NCBI GenBank assembly: GCA_036497785.1 | Contig: DASXIW010000152.1 | Span: 1 to 16,860 of the forward strand | Direction: 5' to 3' | Source of the DNA: DASXIW01 sp036497785 | GTDB lineage: Bacteria; Pseudomonadota; Alphaproteobacteria; Acetobacterales; Acetobacteraceae | DNA length: 16,860 nucleotides | Notes under the pieces: generated by a model | Database searches by the model: none | Told to the model about the DNA's origin: nothing | Seen by the model: only the letters and a program-made list of their open reading frames with translations | Position numbers and translations under genes: made by a program | Shown: positions 15,525-16,860 of the stretch, piece by piece | Numbering within the stretch: the stretch's first letter is position 1 | How the letters are laid out: each line of letters begins with the position of its first letter

Positions 15525-16634
15525 ATGACCCTCGCCGTTGACAGCACCAGCACGGCCGCCCCGGCATCAGCCAACCGCCTCGCAATCGCGGATTGCGACA
15601 TCCATCACAGCCCGCGCGAACTGCGCCTGCTGCACAAATACCTCGAACCGCGCTGGCGCGAGCGGCTCGACCAATTCGGCGTCCGCACACGCAGCGGCAA
15701 TTACAGCGGCCCGCAATACCCCAAAAGCCAGCCGGACGCCTCGCGCCGGGACGCATGGCCCCCGGTCGGCGGCCGCCCCGGCAGCGATCTCGCCTTCATG
15801 CGCACCCATCACCTGGACGCGAACAACATCCAGCTCGGCATCCTCACCATGATCCGCCCGCATCCCGGCGGCTTCCAGGATCTCGGCCTGAGCGGCGCCA
15901 TGTGCCGCGCCATCAATGACTGGCAGGTAGCCGAATGGACCCAGCCCGAGCCCCGGCTGAAAGCGTCCATCGTCATTCCCTACGAAGACCCCGCCGCATC
16001 GGTGGCGGAAATCGATCGCTGGGCCGGCCACCCCGACATGGTGCAAGTCCTGCTGCTGTCGCGCACCGTGCAGCCGCTGGGCAATCGCCGCTACTGGCCC
16101 ATCTACGAGGCCGCCTCACGCGCCAATCTCCCAGTCGGCATCCACGCCTTCGGCAATGGCGGCCAGCCCACCAGCAGCACCGGCTTCCCCAGCTTCTATA
16201 TCGAAGACATGGTCGGCCACTCGCAATCCTGCCAATCCATGGTCAGCTCGATGGTGCTCGAAGGCATCTTCGAACAATTCCCCGCTTTGCGCATCGTGCT
16301 GATCGAAGCCGGCTTCGCCTGGCTGCCGCCTTTGGCCTGGCGCCTGGACAAGGCATGGAAAACCCTGCGCGCCGAAACCCCGCATCTCAAACGCCTGCCC
16401 AGCGAATACATCCGCGACCATATGTGGCTGACAACCCAGCCCATGGAAGAACCCGAACCACCCGAGCATCTGCGCGACACCATCGAATGGATCGGCTGGA
16501 ACAGGCTGGTCTTCGCCACGGATTATCCGCATTGGGACTACGACGATCCCCAGCAAAGCCTGAAACTGCGCATCACGCCGGCGCAGCGCGAGGCATTCTT
16601 CATCGGTAACGCACGGGATCTGTACACCGGTTAG
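15525..16634 (+). CDS. Amidohydrolase family protein (amidohydrolase-2/ACMSD-like)
   Basis: This 369-residue metal-dependent TIM-barrel enzyme belongs to the amidohydrolase-related family that includes ACMSD and other nonoxidative decarboxylases as well as hydrolases. The metal-binding Asp25-Ile-His27 (ADCDIHHSP), His207 (VGIHAFGNGG) and Asp333 (VFATDYPHWDY) are present. The start at 15525 is chosen for the strong AGGAGG site at 15514-15519; ATG 15504, which overlaps the permease stop, would add seven residues and carry that ribosome binding site inside the gene. It has no signal peptide. With the upstream carboxylate permease it could decarboxylate or hydrolyse an imported aromatic or cyclic acid; family knowledge does not fix the reaction. 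Confidence 0.9.
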   Translation: MTLAVDSTSTAAPASANRLAIADCDIHHSPRELRLLHKYLEPRWRERLDQFGVRTRSGNYSGPQYPKSQPDASRRDAWPPVGGRPGSDLAFMRTHHLDANNIQLGILTMIRPHPGGFQDLGLSGAMCRAINDWQVAEWTQPEPRLKASIVIPYEDPAASVAEIDRWAGHPDMVQVLLLSRTVQPLGNRRYWPIYEAASRANLPVGIHAFGNGGQPTSSTGFPSFYIEDMVGHSQSCQSMVSSMVLEGIFEQFPALRIVLIEAGFAWLPPLAWRLDKAWKTLRAETPHLKRLPSEYIRDHMWLTTQPMEEPEPPEHLRDTIEWIGWNRLVFATDYPHWDYDDPQQSLKLRITPAQREAFFIGNARDLYTG

Positions 16635-16740
16635 AGCAACTGCGCCCACGTAAATTCCTGTTCATTGCTTCAGCGTTAAGGCACCATTCGCAAAGCCACA
16701 AACCTTCCAGCGGCAATGCAGGCCGCGACTGGAGACATTT

Positions 16741-16860
16741 ATGTGGAAGCGCCTCGCGGTCCTTCTGTGTATCTGCCTGTCGGTCTTCGTTGCCGTCAAG
16801 CTGGTGCGCCAGTATGGCCCGCGCATGGTTCTGGTCCGCGTCCTGCCCGTGCCCGACACG
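16741..16860 (+). CDS. Start of an unknown membrane-anchored or secreted protein, cut by window edge
   Basis: An open frame of 40 codons runs from ATG 16741 to the end of the window. It is preceded by GGAG (16731-16734) at 6-nt spacing. The N-terminus MWKRLAVLLCICLSVFVAVK is a basic start followed by a hydrophobic stretch, then VRQYGPRMVLVRVLPVPDT, as in an inner-membrane anchor or signal peptide. I do not recognise the family. The 106 nt between it and the amidohydrolase show no clear terminator, and the gap suggests a separate transcription unit. Confidence 0.5.
   Translation, partial: MWKRLAVLLCICLSVFVAVKLVRQYGPRMVLVRVLPVPDT

Overview
The window is GC-rich, densely coded bacterial DNA with G/C-rich third codon positions. 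It looks like an accessory catabolic region from an alphaproteobacterium. The mix of orphan peptide-type solute-binding proteins with twin-arginine-like signals, an MHS-type permease, amidases and a luciferase-like flavoenzyme is typical of Acetobacteraceae/Rhodospirillales such as Roseomonas relatives. That placement is inference: no rRNA or taxonomic marker gene is present.

Layout. At the left edge (1-66, minus) lies a tRNA-Ser-like 5' half that may be degenerate. A plus-strand group follows: a GSA-type class III aminotransferase (326-1723), an amidase-signature hydrolase (1732-3147), an MHS-type MFS permease (3221-4534) and a secreted family 5 solute-binding protein, SBP (4600-6129). It meets tail to tail a minus-strand group that, read 5' to 3', runs M20 metallohydrolase (10798-9476), GrdB/PrdB-like protein with Cys in place of selenocysteine (9442-8477), a second family 5 SBP with a Tat-like signal (8400-6826) and a secreted histidine phosphatase (6793-6179). 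The gap upstream of the M20 gene (10799-10999) carries three 12-bp direct repeats and a small perfect hairpin.

The centre (11000-12781) is a decayed patch. It holds a third family 5 SBP gene with two in-frame stops and no 3' half, abutting head-on an acetamidase/formamidase gene with two offsetting frameshifts. To the right lie an LLM-class flavin-dependent oxidoreductase (12892-13923), an ACS-type MFS permease (14188-15507) overlapping by 4 nt the ORF of an amidohydrolase (15525-16634), and the first 40 codons of an unknown protein with an N-terminal hydrophobic segment (16741 to the edge).

How the genes may work together (inference): two permeases and two intact binding proteins would capture small organic acids or amino-acid/amide compounds. 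Amidase, M20 hydrolase and amidohydrolase would break C-N or C-C bonds; the aminotransferase and flavoenzyme would process the products. No ABC permease or ATPase gene is present, so the binding proteins must use a transporter encoded elsewhere. I see no phage, transposase, CRISPR array, toxin-antitoxin pair or recognisable defence system. The least ordinary elements are the Cys-form GrdB/PrdB-like protein within a peptide-hydrolase/SBP operon, the 12-bp repeats upstream of it, and the double pseudogene junction.
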